A stretch of DNA of 11,349 nucleotides from assembly GCA_027009865.1 (NCBI GenBank), contig JALVCR010000137.1, forward strand, positions 1 to 11,349. The letters are read 5' to 3'. The DNA is from Campylobacterales bacterium. GTDB taxonomy: Bacteria > Campylobacterota > Campylobacteria > Campylobacterales > JAADDG01. This document shows, in pieces, positions 1-7,056 of this stretch (position 1 is the stretch's first letter; each line of letters opens with the position of its first letter). The notes under the pieces were generated by a model, which made no database searches, was not told the DNA's origin, and was given only the letters and a program-made list of their open reading frames with translations. The translations under genes were made by a program, and so were the position numbers.

Positions 1-1
1 A

Positions 2-877
2 GATTTCGGAGAGCTTAGAATCTACTCTACAACTAAAAGAAACGATTTGGAAGGCAGAATAAAAGAGGCGGATATTATCGTTACAAATAAGGTAGTTATA
101 GATAAATGGGCTATGGATAGGGCTTTGAATCTAAAACTAATTTGCGTAGCCGCTACAGGAATGAACAATATAGATTTAGAGTATGCAAAAAAGAGAAATA
201 TTGCGGTAAAAAATGTCAAAGGCTACTCTACCTATTCTGTGGTTCAGCACACTTTTGCTATGCTTTTTTATCTTTTGGAGAAGTTAAGATACTACGATAT
301 GATAGTAAAGGGAGGTATTTGGACTAAAAATGAGATTTTTACCTGCCTTGATAGGCCATTTCATGAAATAAGAGGGAAAAGATGGGGGATTATAGGGCTT
401 GGAGAGATAGGTTTGGAAGTGGCAAGAGTTGCAAGAAGCTTTGGATGCGAAGTTGTCTATTACTCCACAAGCGGGAAAAATGATAACAGCGAGTTTCAAA
501 GAGTCTCTTTGGATACCCTTTTAAATAGCTGCGATATAATCTCTATTCATGCTCCCTTGAATGAAAAAACAAAAGATTTGATAGGAAAAGAGGAGTTTTC
601 CAAAATGAAAAAGGGAGTTATTTTGCTAAATTTGGGAAGAGGGGGAATTATAAACGAGTATGAGCTTGCAAACAGGGTAAGCGAGGGAGATATATATGTG
701 GGATTGGATGTTTTGGAAAGAGAGCCGATTGCAAAAGATCATCCCTTAATGTATATCAGAAACAGCGATAATGTTTTGATAACCCCGCATATAGCATGGA
801 CAAGCATAGAGGCAAGGAAAAGATTGGTAGATGGAATTTATCAAAATATAAAAACTTTTTTGGAGGAAGGAAAATGA
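2..877 (+). CDS. D-2-hydroxyacid dehydrogenase, NAD-dependent (5' end outside window)
   Basis: Likely a cytoplasmic NAD(P)H-dependent enzyme that interconverts a 2-oxoacid and a D-2-hydroxyacid, for example a hydroxypyruvate/glycerate dehydrogenase; the substrate cannot be told from sequence. The reading frame is open from base 2, and the residues before position 47 (DFGELRIYSTTKRND) fit the family's N-terminal part. The gene therefore starts upstream of the window and roughly 20 residues are missing; the TTG at 47 is not the real start. Counted from the first visible codon, the Rossmann motif GLGEIG is at 132-137. The catalytic trio is present: Arg213 in NLGRGG, Glu in LEREP (about 239-241) and His263 in TPHIAW. 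The stop overlaps the ATG of the lipoprotein gene by ATGA, which suggests translational coupling in one operon. The family is clear; the exact reaction is not. Confidence 0.9.
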   Translation, partial: DFGELRIYSTTKRNDLEGRIKEADIIVTNKVVIDKWAMDRALNLKLICVAATGMNNIDLEYAKKRNIAVKNVKGYSTYSVVQHTFAMLFYLLEKLRYYDMIVKGGIWTKNEIFTCLDRPFHEIRGKRWGIIGLGEIGLEVARVARSFGCEVVYYSTSGKNDNSEFQRVSLDTLLNSCDIISIHAPLNEKTKDLIGKEEFSKMKKGVILLNLGRGGIINEYELANRVSEGDIYVGLDVLEREPIAKDHPLMYIRNSDNVLITPHIAWTSIEARKRLVDGIYQNIKTFLEEGK

Positions 878-1329
878 AAAGAAATATGATAAAATTACTC
901 CTAATTTTAGGAAGTTTTATATTTTTATTAAATGGCTGCAGCGAAAAGGTTTACAACAGAAGCGAGATAGGCTCAATAAACGTCTATTACAAAGGCATAA
1001 TAAAAGAGATAGATCCCGTTAAGGTTGAAGGAAAGGGAGTTGGAAATTTTGTAGGCGCTATTATAGGGGGTATTTTAGGCCATCAGATAGGAAGCGGAAG
1101 CGGTAATGCTTTGGCTACGATGAGCGGAACAATAGTTGGATCGATGGTTGGCGAGAGCGCTGATTTTGTAGATGGATATAAGATAACGATAGATTTGGAT
1201 AAAGGCGGAGAGGTTACAACTATTTTGACAAAAGATGAGATAGGGAAAAACCCTTTGAGAGTCGGAGATAGGGTAAAAGTATTGGTTAGCGGAAACAGAA
1301 TAAACGATATCGAAAAGATAGGGAGATAA
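874..1329 (+). CDS. Glycine-zipper outer-membrane lipoprotein
   Basis: Predicted 151-residue envelope lipoprotein. The start at 874 is chosen because it has GGAGGAAGG just upstream, overlaps the previous stop (ATGA), and gives a proper lipoprotein signal: basic MKRNMIK, a hydrophobic stretch, and a lipobox ending LLNGC with Cys22 as the lipidation site. The longer frame from 796 would bury that signal. Residues about 55-93 are a run of Gly spaced as GxxxG (GVGNFVGAIIGGILGHQIG and on), typical of glycine-zipper 2TM proteins of the SlyB/YcfJ type. A small beta-rich C-terminal part follows (about 102-147). The next gene's ATG directly abuts the stop. Such proteins are thought to affect envelope integrity, but the role is not established. 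Placement between a dehydrogenase and a respiratory flavoprotein gives no functional clue. Confidence 0.85.
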   Translation: MKRNMIKLLLILGSFIFLLNGCSEKVYNRSEIGSINVYYKGIIKEIDPVKVEGKGVGNFVGAIIGGILGHQIGSGSGNALATMSGTIVGSMVGESADFVDGYKITIDLDKGGEVTTILTKDEIGKNPLRVGDRVKVLVSGNRINDIEKIGR

Positions 1330-2940
1330 ATGCTGGATATTTTAATTATAGGCGGAGGGGGCGCTGGTTTAAGCACAGCGCTTAGAGCAAAAGAGATGAA
1401 AGCGAAAGTTGCCCTCTATCTTAAATCCTATCCCACAAGAAGCCAAACCTCTATGGCGCAAGGAGGGATAAACGCCGTATTAAGCGATGATGAAGAGAAG
1501 ATAAACTCTCACATAAAAGATACTCTCTCTTCTTCAAAAGGGCTTGGCGATGAGGAGATGATATCTTTTATGTGCAAAGAGGCAAAAGAGGCAATTTCAT
1601 GGCTTGATAAAATAGGAGTCCCTTTTAGCAGAACCGAAGATGGCAAAATAGCTCAAAGAAGGCTTGGAGGAGCAAAAGATAATAGAGCCTGCTACTCTCA
1701 AGACTATACAGGTTTAAAAATACTTCATACTCTATATGATCAGTGCTTAAAAGAGGATATAGAGATCCATAACGAGAAGTTTCTTTTAAATTTTATTGTA
1801 GAAGAGGGCGAAGTTTTCGGAGCCACCTTTTTGGATATGAAGAGTATGCAAATAGAGAGCGTTTACGCAAAAAGCGTAATAGTTGCCGGCGGGGGATTTG
1901 GAAGTTTATACTGGGGTTTTTCTACAAACTCAAAACACTCCACAGGAGATGTGATAGCGGCAGTTTTAAGAGCGGGAGGAAAGCTTAGCAATCTTGAATT
2001 TGTTCAATTTCATCCCACATCTTTAAAAAAGAGCTCTATTTTAATAAGCGAGAGCGCAAGAGGAGCTGGTGGAGTTATAATCAATCAAAAGGGCGAGAGA
2101 TTTGTAGATGAGCTTATGACAAGAGACGAGGTTTCAAGAGCTGTTTTTGAAGAGATAGAGAAGGGAAATGATGTATTTTTGGATATAAGAGAGTTAGGAG
2201 AGGATTTTATAGAGGAAAATCTTCCTCAAGAGAGAAAACTCTCTATCTTTTATGAAGGGGTTGATCCCGTCTATGATTTAGTTCCAATAAAACCGGCCGT
2301 TCATTATACGATGGGGGGCATTGCTGTAAATAGGGATTTAGAAAGCTCTATAAAGGGGCTTTTTGCAATAGGCGAATGCAGCGAAGCTATGACTCACGGA
2401 GCTAACAGACTTGGAGGAAATTCGCTTTTAGAACTTGTCGCATTTTCCAAAAAAGCTGTTTTAAACGCTCTTTCTTTTGCTAAAAGAAGAGGAGACTTTA
2501 AGATAGAAAGCAACCAGGAAAACAAAGATAATAATTTTAAAGAGGCTGTCTATACGCTTCCAAATAAGATAGATTTTTATGAAAAAAGAGAGATGCTTGG
2601 AAAGATTCTTTATAGAAACTGCGGGGTTTTTAGAGAGGAGATAAATCTAAAAGCCGCTTTATCCTATGTAAGACAGGCTCAAAAAGAGCTTGCCTTTATG
2701 GGAATAGATGATAAAAGCAGGGTTTACAATACCAATTTTATAGATTTTGTGGAGTTTGGAAATATGCTTGAGCTTAGCGAAGCTCTTTTGGTTGCGGCTA
2801 TCAGCAGAAGAGAGAGCCGGGGCGCTCATTTTAGAGTCGATTATCCAAAATCAAATAAAGAGTATGAAAGAAGAAGTGTTATTTGGAAAGAAAACGGCGT
2901 TATATGCGGAGATTTTATAAGGGTTGGGGATGAAATTTAA
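1330..2940 (+). CDS. frdA: Succinate dehydrogenase/fumarate reductase-type flavoprotein subunit (His-to-Gln at FAD-linkage site)
   Basis: FAD subunit (536 aa) of a complex II-type enzyme that interconverts fumarate and succinate. An N-terminal FAD-binding motif (IIGGGGAGLS, residues 6-15) is followed by PTRSQTSMAQGGINA. There Gln39 replaces the His that forms the covalent FAD bond in E. coli SdhA/FrdA (…RSHT…), so FAD is probably bound non-covalently. The substrate-site residues are kept: His in EFVQFHPT, Glu/Arg in SESARGAGG, Arg in MTRDEVSRA, His in PAVHYTMGGI, and Arg in ANRLGGNSLLEL. The C-terminal RRESRGAHFRVDYP is typical. L-aspartate oxidase (NadB) is a homologue of similar length without the His, but HYTMGGI rather than HYTCGG and the adjoining iron-sulfur subunit favour fumarate reductase. 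In E. coli FrdA, loss of the His linkage is known to spare fumarate reduction but abolish succinate oxidation, so a reductive role is inferred. Confidence 0.88.
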   Translation: MLDILIIGGGGAGLSTALRAKEMKAKVALYLKSYPTRSQTSMAQGGINAVLSDDEEKINSHIKDTLSSSKGLGDEEMISFMCKEAKEAISWLDKIGVPFSRTEDGKIAQRRLGGAKDNRACYSQDYTGLKILHTLYDQCLKEDIEIHNEKFLLNFIVEEGEVFGATFLDMKSMQIESVYAKSVIVAGGGFGSLYWGFSTNSKHSTGDVIAAVLRAGGKLSNLEFVQFHPTSLKKSSILISESARGAGGVIINQKGERFVDELMTRDEVSRAVFEEIEKGNDVFLDIRELGEDFIEENLPQERKLSIFYEGVDPVYDLVPIKPAVHYTMGGIAVNRDLESSIKGLFAIGECSEAMTHGANRLGGNSLLELVAFSKKAVLNALSFAKRRGDFKIESNQENKDNNFKEAVYTLPNKIDFYEKREMLGKILYRNCGVFREEINLKAALSYVRQAQKELAFMGIDDKSRVYNTNFIDFVEFGNMLELSEALLVAAISRRESRGAHFRVDYPKSNKEYERRSVIWKENGVICGDFIRVGDEI

Positions 2941-3634
2941 AATCAAAAGAGTTTTTGATAAAAAAGAGGAGATTGTAGAGTATGAAGTTCCTTTGAAAGA
3001 ACCTACTTTGCTTGAAGCTTTGGAGTATGTGAAAATTCATATAGATAGAACTTTAAGCTTTCTAAGCGGATGCAGAAGCGAGGTTTGCGGAAGCTGCGCG
3101 GTTTTGGTAAACTCAAGAGAGCAGCTCTCTTGCGCTTATAAATTAAAAGAGGGAGATTTAGTTGAAGCTATAAGACACGGAGAAGTTATAAGAGATTTGA
3201 TTGTAGATATTCAAAAACCTCTTTTATCCATAAAAAGAGCGCACGCCTTTTTGGAAGATTTCAAAGAGAGCAAAATCACAAAAGAGGATGAAAAAAAGAT
3301 AGAGAGACAAAGCGATTGCATTTTGTGTTCAAGCTGTTTTAGCGTATGTCCCGTTTTGGAGGTTAATGAGAATTTTTTAGGCCCCTTTTCTTTAACCAGA
3401 GTTTACAGATATGTAAATGATAAAAGAGAAAATGATATAAAAACTAAAATAGACATTATTCAAAAAAACGGAATTTGGGATTGCACTCTTTGCGGAGAGT
3501 GCACGGCTGTCTGCCCTCAGGGAATAGATCCAAAAAACGATATTTTGATGCTTAGGGTAAAAAGCGGGGAGTTTGGATATCAGGATCCTAACTTTTCCTC
3601 TTTTGATAATTTCGGTTTTAATCCCAATTTTTAG
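2930..3634 (+). CDS. frdB: Succinate dehydrogenase/fumarate reductase iron-sulfur subunit with a third [4Fe-4S]-type motif
   Basis: Electron-transfer subunit (234 aa) partnering the flavoprotein. ATG 2930 is preferred over TTG 2924; it overlaps the frdA end by 11 bases, so translation is coupled. A [2Fe-2S] ferredoxin domain has Cys48, 53, 56 and 68. The C-terminal domain has Cys130/133/136/140 (CILCSSCFSVCP) and Cys185/188/191/195 (CTLCGECTAVCP). In E. coli FrdB the second motif reads CTFVGYC and holds a [3Fe-4S] cluster; Cys188 here is at the Val207 position, where Cys is known to convert that cluster to [4Fe-4S]. A natural [4Fe-4S] is therefore predicted, as in archaeal and MfrB/SdhE-associated enzymes. 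No anchor gene (FrdC, SdhCD or the CCG-domain SdhE/MfrE) follows; the next gene is yajQ. The anchor may lie elsewhere, or the enzyme may be soluble. Confidence 0.88.
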   Translation: MKFKIKRVFDKKEEIVEYEVPLKEPTLLEALEYVKIHIDRTLSFLSGCRSEVCGSCAVLVNSREQLSCAYKLKEGDLVEAIRHGEVIRDLIVDIQKPLLSIKRAHAFLEDFKESKITKEDEKKIERQSDCILCSSCFSVCPVLEVNENFLGPFSLTRVYRYVNDKRENDIKTKIDIIQKNGIWDCTLCGECTAVCPQGIDPKNDILMLRVKSGEFGYQDPNFSSFDNFGFNPNF

Positions 3635-3642
3635 GAGATAAG

Positions 3643-4140
3643 ATGGCAAAAGAGCATAGTTTTGATATAAGCGCCAAAATAGATATGCAAGAGTTTAAAA
3701 ACGCTTTAGATCAGGCAAGAAGAGAGATTTCAAACAGATATGACTTTAAATCTCTGGTAGCGGAATTTAATCTTAATGAAAAAGATAAGACTCTTACTGT
3801 TATTGCTTCAAGCGACAGCAAAGCGGATACTATGATAGATATTTTGCAATCTAAAATGATAAAGAGGGGACTCTCTTTAAAATCTTTAAGGGAAAAAAGC
3901 AGGGAAGATGCAAGCAAAGGAAGCAGAAGAGTTGTTTTTGAGATAGTTGATACTTTAACAAACGAAGATGCTAAAAAGATATTAAAAGATATAAAATCCC
4001 TAAAACTTAAAGTTCAAGCCTCAATCAGGGGAGATATCATAAGGGTTTCCGGAAAATCGATAGATGATTTGCAGGCGGTAATAAAGGCTGTAAAAGAGAG
4101 AGATTATAATCTTCCTCTTAGCTTTATAAATATGAAGTGA
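3643..4140 (+). CDS. yajQ: YajQ-family nucleotide-binding protein
   Basis: Full-length (165 aa) member of the YajQ/DUF520 family, recognised by the N-terminal HSFDISAKIDMQEFKNALDQ followed by RREISNRYDFKS, and by the usual overall length. The fold is two ferredoxin-like domains. E. coli YajQ binds nucleotides or RNA, and a Xanthomonas YajQ-type protein is reported as a c-di-GMP-binding transcriptional co-regulator. Whether this one binds c-di-GMP cannot be read from the sequence, but a PilZ protein and an EAL protein lie within about 6 kb. AGGAG sits just before the ATG at 3643, and the gap to frdB is 8 bases, so it belongs to the same operon. Nothing is broken or unusual in the sequence. Confidence 0.92.
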   Translation: MAKEHSFDISAKIDMQEFKNALDQARREISNRYDFKSLVAEFNLNEKDKTLTVIASSDSKADTMIDILQSKMIKRGLSLKSLREKSREDASKGSRRVVFEIVDTLTNEDAKKILKDIKSLKLKVQASIRGDIIRVSGKSIDDLQAVIKAVKERDYNLPLSFINMK

Positions 4141-4147
4141 GGATATT

Positions 4148-4489
4148 ATGAGAGTTTACGGGATAAAAACGTGCGGAAGCGTTAGGAAAGCTTTGAAATT
4201 TTTCAACGAAAAAGATATTCCCTATGAATTTATAGACTTAAAAAAAGAGCCGGTTGGATGCGAAAAGATAGATAAATGGGCAAAAGAGGCGGGAATTGAT
4301 ACCCTCTTTAACAACAGGGGCACTAAATATAGACAGCTTAAATTAAAAGATTTAAATTTAGATGAAAAAGGCAAAAGAGAGTGGCTTTGCAAAGAGAATC
4401 TTTTAATAAAACGCCCCGTAATAGAGCTTGAAAGCGGAGATGTGATAGTAGGGTTTGATGAAGAGAGATATAAAGAGATTTGGGGGTAG
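4148..4489 (+). CDS. Spx/ArsC-family thioredoxin-fold protein
   Basis: Small cytoplasmic protein (113 aa) of the Spx/MgsR/YffB branch of the arsenate-reductase-like family. The N-terminal strand leads into KTCGSVRKAL with a single Cys9 in a CGS motif rather than CxxC. LFNNRGTKYRQL (53-64) and KRPVIE with Arg89-Pro90 match the conserved cis-Pro region of the family. True ArsC enzymes reduce arsenate using the N-terminal Cys and arginines. The YffB-like members have no proven arsenate activity, and no arsenic-resistance gene (arsB, acr3, arsR) is nearby, so arsenate reduction is not claimed. GAGGAT precedes the ATG and the spacing to yajQ is 7 bases, placing it in the operon. Confidence 0.85.
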   Translation: MRVYGIKTCGSVRKALKFFNEKDIPYEFIDLKKEPVGCEKIDKWAKEAGIDTLFNNRGTKYRQLKLKDLNLDEKGKREWLCKENLLIKRPVIELESGDVIVGFDEERYKEIWG

Positions 4490-4492
4490 GGA

Positions 4493-5398
4493 GTGTTTTT
4501 GCTCCTCTCTCTTTTATCTGTCTATTTTTTTGTTCTTCTTGGGGTTTTAAGTAAGGTTTTTTTTAAAGATAAGATAGATTCAAAAACCGTAACGCTTCTT
4601 TCTGTCTATTTTTTGCAGCCATTTTTAACTTTTTGGGGGCTTACAAAAGAGAAGATAGACTCCTCTTTAATAGAAGCGCCCTTAATATATCTGGCAATAG
4701 TTTTATCGATGCTTTTTGTGCTCTATTTTGTCAGTTTTCTTATCTTTTCTAACAGAAAAGAGAGAAACGTTTTTACGATAGCATCTCTTATCGGAAACAC
4801 CGGGAATTTGGGAATTCCTTTGGGAATAGCTCTTTTTGGAGAAATCTCCATTCCCTATACTACTTTAATTAATATAGCAAACGTTTTTGTAGTTTACAGT
4901 TTTGGGACATACTTTTATTCAAGAGGAAATTTTGATGCTTTAAAGTCTCTTTTAAATGTTGTTAAAATTCCAATTTTATGGGCGGCCGTTTTTGCGATTA
5001 TTGTAAATATCTATTCCTTTCATATTCCATCTTATATAGAAAACTCCCTGAAAATGGGAGCTTACGCAAGTATTGTTATTCAGCTTATGCTTTTTGGAAT
5101 ATATCTATATTCGGTTAAGATTAAATCCATAAATTTAAAGCTTACGGTATTTACTGTAATTGTTAAATTTATTGTTTTGCCTTTGGTAACATATGCGGTT
5201 TTGTCATATCTTTCTATAGAGCCTCTTTTAAAGGGGATTTTGCTTATGTCTTTGATGATGCCGTTAGCTGTGGCAAATATCAATCTTGCGGCTTTATACG
5301 ATTCTCTTCCAAAAGAGGTTACCGCTTTGATTTTTATAACTTCCATTCTTTTTTTGGGATATTTTATGCTGGTGGTTCCGATTTTAAAAGGATTTTAA
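4493..5398 (+). CDS. AEC-family membrane transporter
   Basis: Inner-membrane carrier (301 aa) of the auxin-efflux-carrier family. It is almost entirely hydrophobic segments joined by short loops, consistent with about ten membrane helices. Two family signatures are visible: GNTGNLGIP (101-109), and MMPLAVANINLA (255-266) near the C-terminus. Bacterial relatives include malonate and malate carriers, so a small organic acid is a reasonable guess. That would suit the upstream hydroxyacid dehydrogenase and fumarate reductase, but substrate specificity is not visible. Translation probably starts at GTG 4493, three bases after the previous stop. The G-rich stretch just upstream is unusually close, so a slightly later TTG at about 4499 is possible. 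It is the last gene of the plus-strand operon. Confidence 0.85.
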   Translation: MFLLLSLLSVYFFVLLGVLSKVFFKDKIDSKTVTLLSVYFLQPFLTFWGLTKEKIDSSLIEAPLIYLAIVLSMLFVLYFVSFLIFSNRKERNVFTIASLIGNTGNLGIPLGIALFGEISIPYTTLINIANVFVVYSFGTYFYSRGNFDALKSLLNVVKIPILWAAVFAIIVNIYSFHIPSYIENSLKMGAYASIVIQLMLFGIYLYSVKIKSINLKLTVFTVIVKFIVLPLVTYAVLSYLSIEPLLKGILLMSLMMPLAVANINLAALYDSLPKEVTALIFITSILFLGYFMLVVPILKGF

Positions 5399-5420
5399 AA
5401 AGAGGAGAGATTCCTCTTTT
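5398..5420. terminator. Bidirectional terminator between transporter and flagellin genes
   Basis: Perfect 9-bp inverted repeat, AAAAGAGGA (5398-5406) and TCCTCTTTT (5412-5420), with a 5-base loop. It sits between two convergent genes and overlaps both stop codons. On the minus strand the stem runs into five T residues (5401-5397), and on the plus strand into TTTTATT. It can therefore stop flagellin transcripts and those of the plus-strand operon. Confidence 0.75.
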
Positions 5421-6951
5421 ATTGCAGAAGTTTCATAACATTTTGCTGCACAGCGTTTGCTTGGCTCATAGCGTAACTTCCAGCTTGCGCAAGAAGGTTG
5501 TTTTTATTAAAAGTCGCGCTCTCTTGGGCAAAATCCACATCTCTTATCTGTGATTCGGAAGCTTTTACATTAACTTGAGTTACAGAGATATTGTTGATAG
5601 TGGCTACAAGCTGATTTTGAACCGAACCCAAATCGGATCTGATTCTATCTAAAACTTTGGTTGCCGCTTCAGCTATATCTATTGCGGCCATTGCTCCTTT
5701 TAGGCTTGTAAGGCCGGCGCTAAGCTCTTTTCCATATTGCCAGATTGAGCTGTTTACGTTAGCTCCTATCGCGCTTGCCACATCTTTTGAGAAATTTCCT
5801 CTAAGATCTCTTAAAGAGACGGTTCTCTCTGCCATAGAGCTTGTTATTCCTATATTCGAGATATTTGTTCCCGTAATTTGGATATCGCTTGCATTTAATT
5901 TAACAAGAGATATTCTTCCCAAAATTACGTTTGAGCTTGCGGTTCCTCCCGAAGCTTTTGCAAAACTTCCGCTTCCAAGCACGGCGCCTGCACTGTTTGA
6001 TGTATAAATACTTATGGCTCTTCCGTCAAGACTTCTTAAATTTAGTTTTCCCTCCGGATCAATAAAAGCCTCTACTCCCGTATCTGCTTTTTTTGAGTTT
6101 ATCGCATTTATCAATCTGCCATCTGCATCGTCTCTTTTTACATCATATATGTTTCCTATGCTAACACCGTTTATTGTAAGCCCCAAAATGGTTCCTGAAG
6201 CTACTGCTTGAGCTCCAGTTCCTTGAACTGCAAAAGTTGCTCTAACTCCTGTTTTATTTGAGTTTTTGTTTATAACTTCCGCTAAAACTCCGATACCAGT
6301 TCCAGCACTCGTTGAAATCTTTACGCTTTCTATTGTAAGGTCATATTTTCCGTCAACTGCTTTAAAAGTTAAAGTAAAGGAGTCTAGTCCTTTGGCTGCT
6401 TCACTTACCTTTACAAGCTCGGTTGTCTCAAACCTTGTCTCTCCGATTTTATCGGAGCTTGTAGGTCCTATTGACGCTGCTACAAACTGGTTTGAATATG
6501 CTCCTATTTGAAATTTTTTATTGGTAAAACTTCCCGAAAGCAGAGCTTGTCCGTTGAATGTAGTTTGACTTGCTATGTTATCAAGCTCTTCCATCAATCT
6601 TACAATATCGGCTTGCAAAGCCTGTCTTGTTTCGGCTGTCTGTCCATCTTGCGCAGCTTGAGTTGCTTTTACTTTAATGGTATCGAGTATTTTTATTTGC
6701 TCATCCATCGCCTTATCGGCTGTTTGAATTAGATTCATCGTATCGTTTGCATTTGCTATGGCTTGTCCAAGAGCGCTTGCTTGGCTTCTTAGGCTATCGG
6801 CTATTGCCATTCCTGAGGCATCGTCTGCCGCTTTGTTTATTCTAAGTCCAGAGCTTAATCTTGAGAGGGATTCGTTTATGTTTCTATTTACTATTACTCC
6901 GTGTGTATGGGCATTTAAAGCTGCTACGTTGGTATTTATTCTAAAACCCAT
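5419..6951 (-). CDS. flaA: Flagellin, sigma-28-dependent, Campylobacterota type
   Basis: Filament subunit (510 aa) exported by the flagellar type III system; no signal peptide, as expected. The N-terminal D0/D1 region (MGFRINTNVAALNAH onward, to about 175) and the C-terminal D1/D0 region (about 405-510, ending NAVQQNVMKLLQ) are strongly conserved. The centre (about 180-400) is variable, Ser/Thr-rich and contains two flagellin-IN-like repeats (near 221-241 and 278-298). There are no cysteines. Residues 87-101 (KILDTIKVKATQAAQ) replace the LQRVREL-type stretch recognised by TLR5, a known trait of Campylobacter and Helicobacter flagellins. A sigma-28 promoter lies directly upstream, which suits FlaA rather than the sigma-54-driven minor flagellin. 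The Ser/Thr-rich centre could be glycosylated as in relatives, but no glycosylation gene is in the window. Confidence 0.97.
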   Translation of the reverse strand: MGFRINTNVAALNAHTHGVIVNRNINESLSRLSSGLRINKAADDASGMAIADSLRSQASALGQAIANANDTMNLIQTADKAMDEQIKILDTIKVKATQAAQDGQTAETRQALQADIVRLMEELDNIASQTTFNGQALLSGSFTNKKFQIGAYSNQFVAASIGPTSSDKIGETRFETTELVKVSEAAKGLDSFTLTFKAVDGKYDLTIESVKISTSAGTGIGVLAEVINKNSNKTGVRATFAVQGTGAQAVASGTILGLTINGVSIGNIYDVKRDDADGRLINAINSKKADTGVEAFIDPEGKLNLRSLDGRAISIYTSNSAGAVLGSGSFAKASGGTASSNVILGRISLVKLNASDIQITGTNISNIGITSSMAERTVSLRDLRGNFSKDVASAIGANVNSSIWQYGKELSAGLTSLKGAMAAIDIAEAATKVLDRIRSDLGSVQNQLVATINNISVTQVNVKASESQIRDVDFAQESATFNKNNLLAQAGSYAMSQANAVQQNVMKLLQ

Positions 6952-6988
6952 TATACTATCCTTGTATAGTTTTTGCGTCCTTGCAAAA
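6952..6988 (-). promoter_or_regulatory. Flagellin mRNA leader with two AAGGA hairpin loops (possible CsrA sites)
   Basis: Read on the minus strand, TTTTGC-AAGGAC-GCAAAA (6988-6971) is a 6-bp stem with AAGGA in its loop. TATAC-AAGGATA-GTATA (6968-6952) is a 5-bp stem whose loop holds AAGGA, the ribosome binding site, directly before the ATG. A(N)GGA in a hairpin loop is the CsrA recognition pattern. Paired sites, one over the Shine-Dalgarno, are known in the hag and flaA leaders of Bacillus subtilis and Campylobacter jejuni. The predicted start of transcription (about 6985) may trim the outer part of the first stem. csrA and fliW are not in the window. Confidence 0.55.
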
Positions 6989-6991
6989 CCT

Positions 6992-7017
6992 ATATCGGCA
7001 ATTAATTATATTTTTTA
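6992..7017 (-). promoter_or_regulatory. Sigma-28 (FliA) promoter of flagellin
   Basis: On the minus strand, TAAA (7017-7014) and GCCGATAT (6999-6992) are separated by 14 bases. This matches the flagellar sigma-28 consensus TAAA-N15-GCCGATAA at seven of eight -10 positions and ends in the CGATAT form seen in Campylobacter. Transcription should begin near 6985, giving a leader of about 34 bases. Confidence 0.85.
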
Positions 7018-7056
7018 AATAATTTTTACAATTGAAGTTAAAAAGATTATTATTTG

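Noticed and set aside
47..877. Dehydrogenase starting at TTG 47
   Set aside because: The frame continues to base 2 with residues that fit the family N-terminus, so the true start is outside the window.
796..1329. Lipoprotein starting at ATG 796
   Set aside because: That start lies deep inside the dehydrogenase gene and would place 26 residues before the lipoprotein signal; ATG 874 has a good ribosome binding site and a proper signal peptide.
1330..2940. L-aspartate oxidase (NadB)
   Set aside because: The length and lack of the FAD His would fit, but HYTMGGI, the C-terminal RRESRGAHFR pattern and the coupled iron-sulfur subunit point to fumarate reductase or succinate dehydrogenase.
4148..4489. 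Arsenate reductase ArsC as a resistance gene
   Set aside because: The sequence is closer to the Spx/YffB branch, and no other arsenic gene is nearby.
5657..7018. Several plus-strand open frames opposite flagellin (5657-6007, 6014-6211, 6266-6511, 6508-6732, 6758-7018)
   Set aside because: They are antisense shadows of the flagellin gene, with no ribosome binding sites or recognisable domains.
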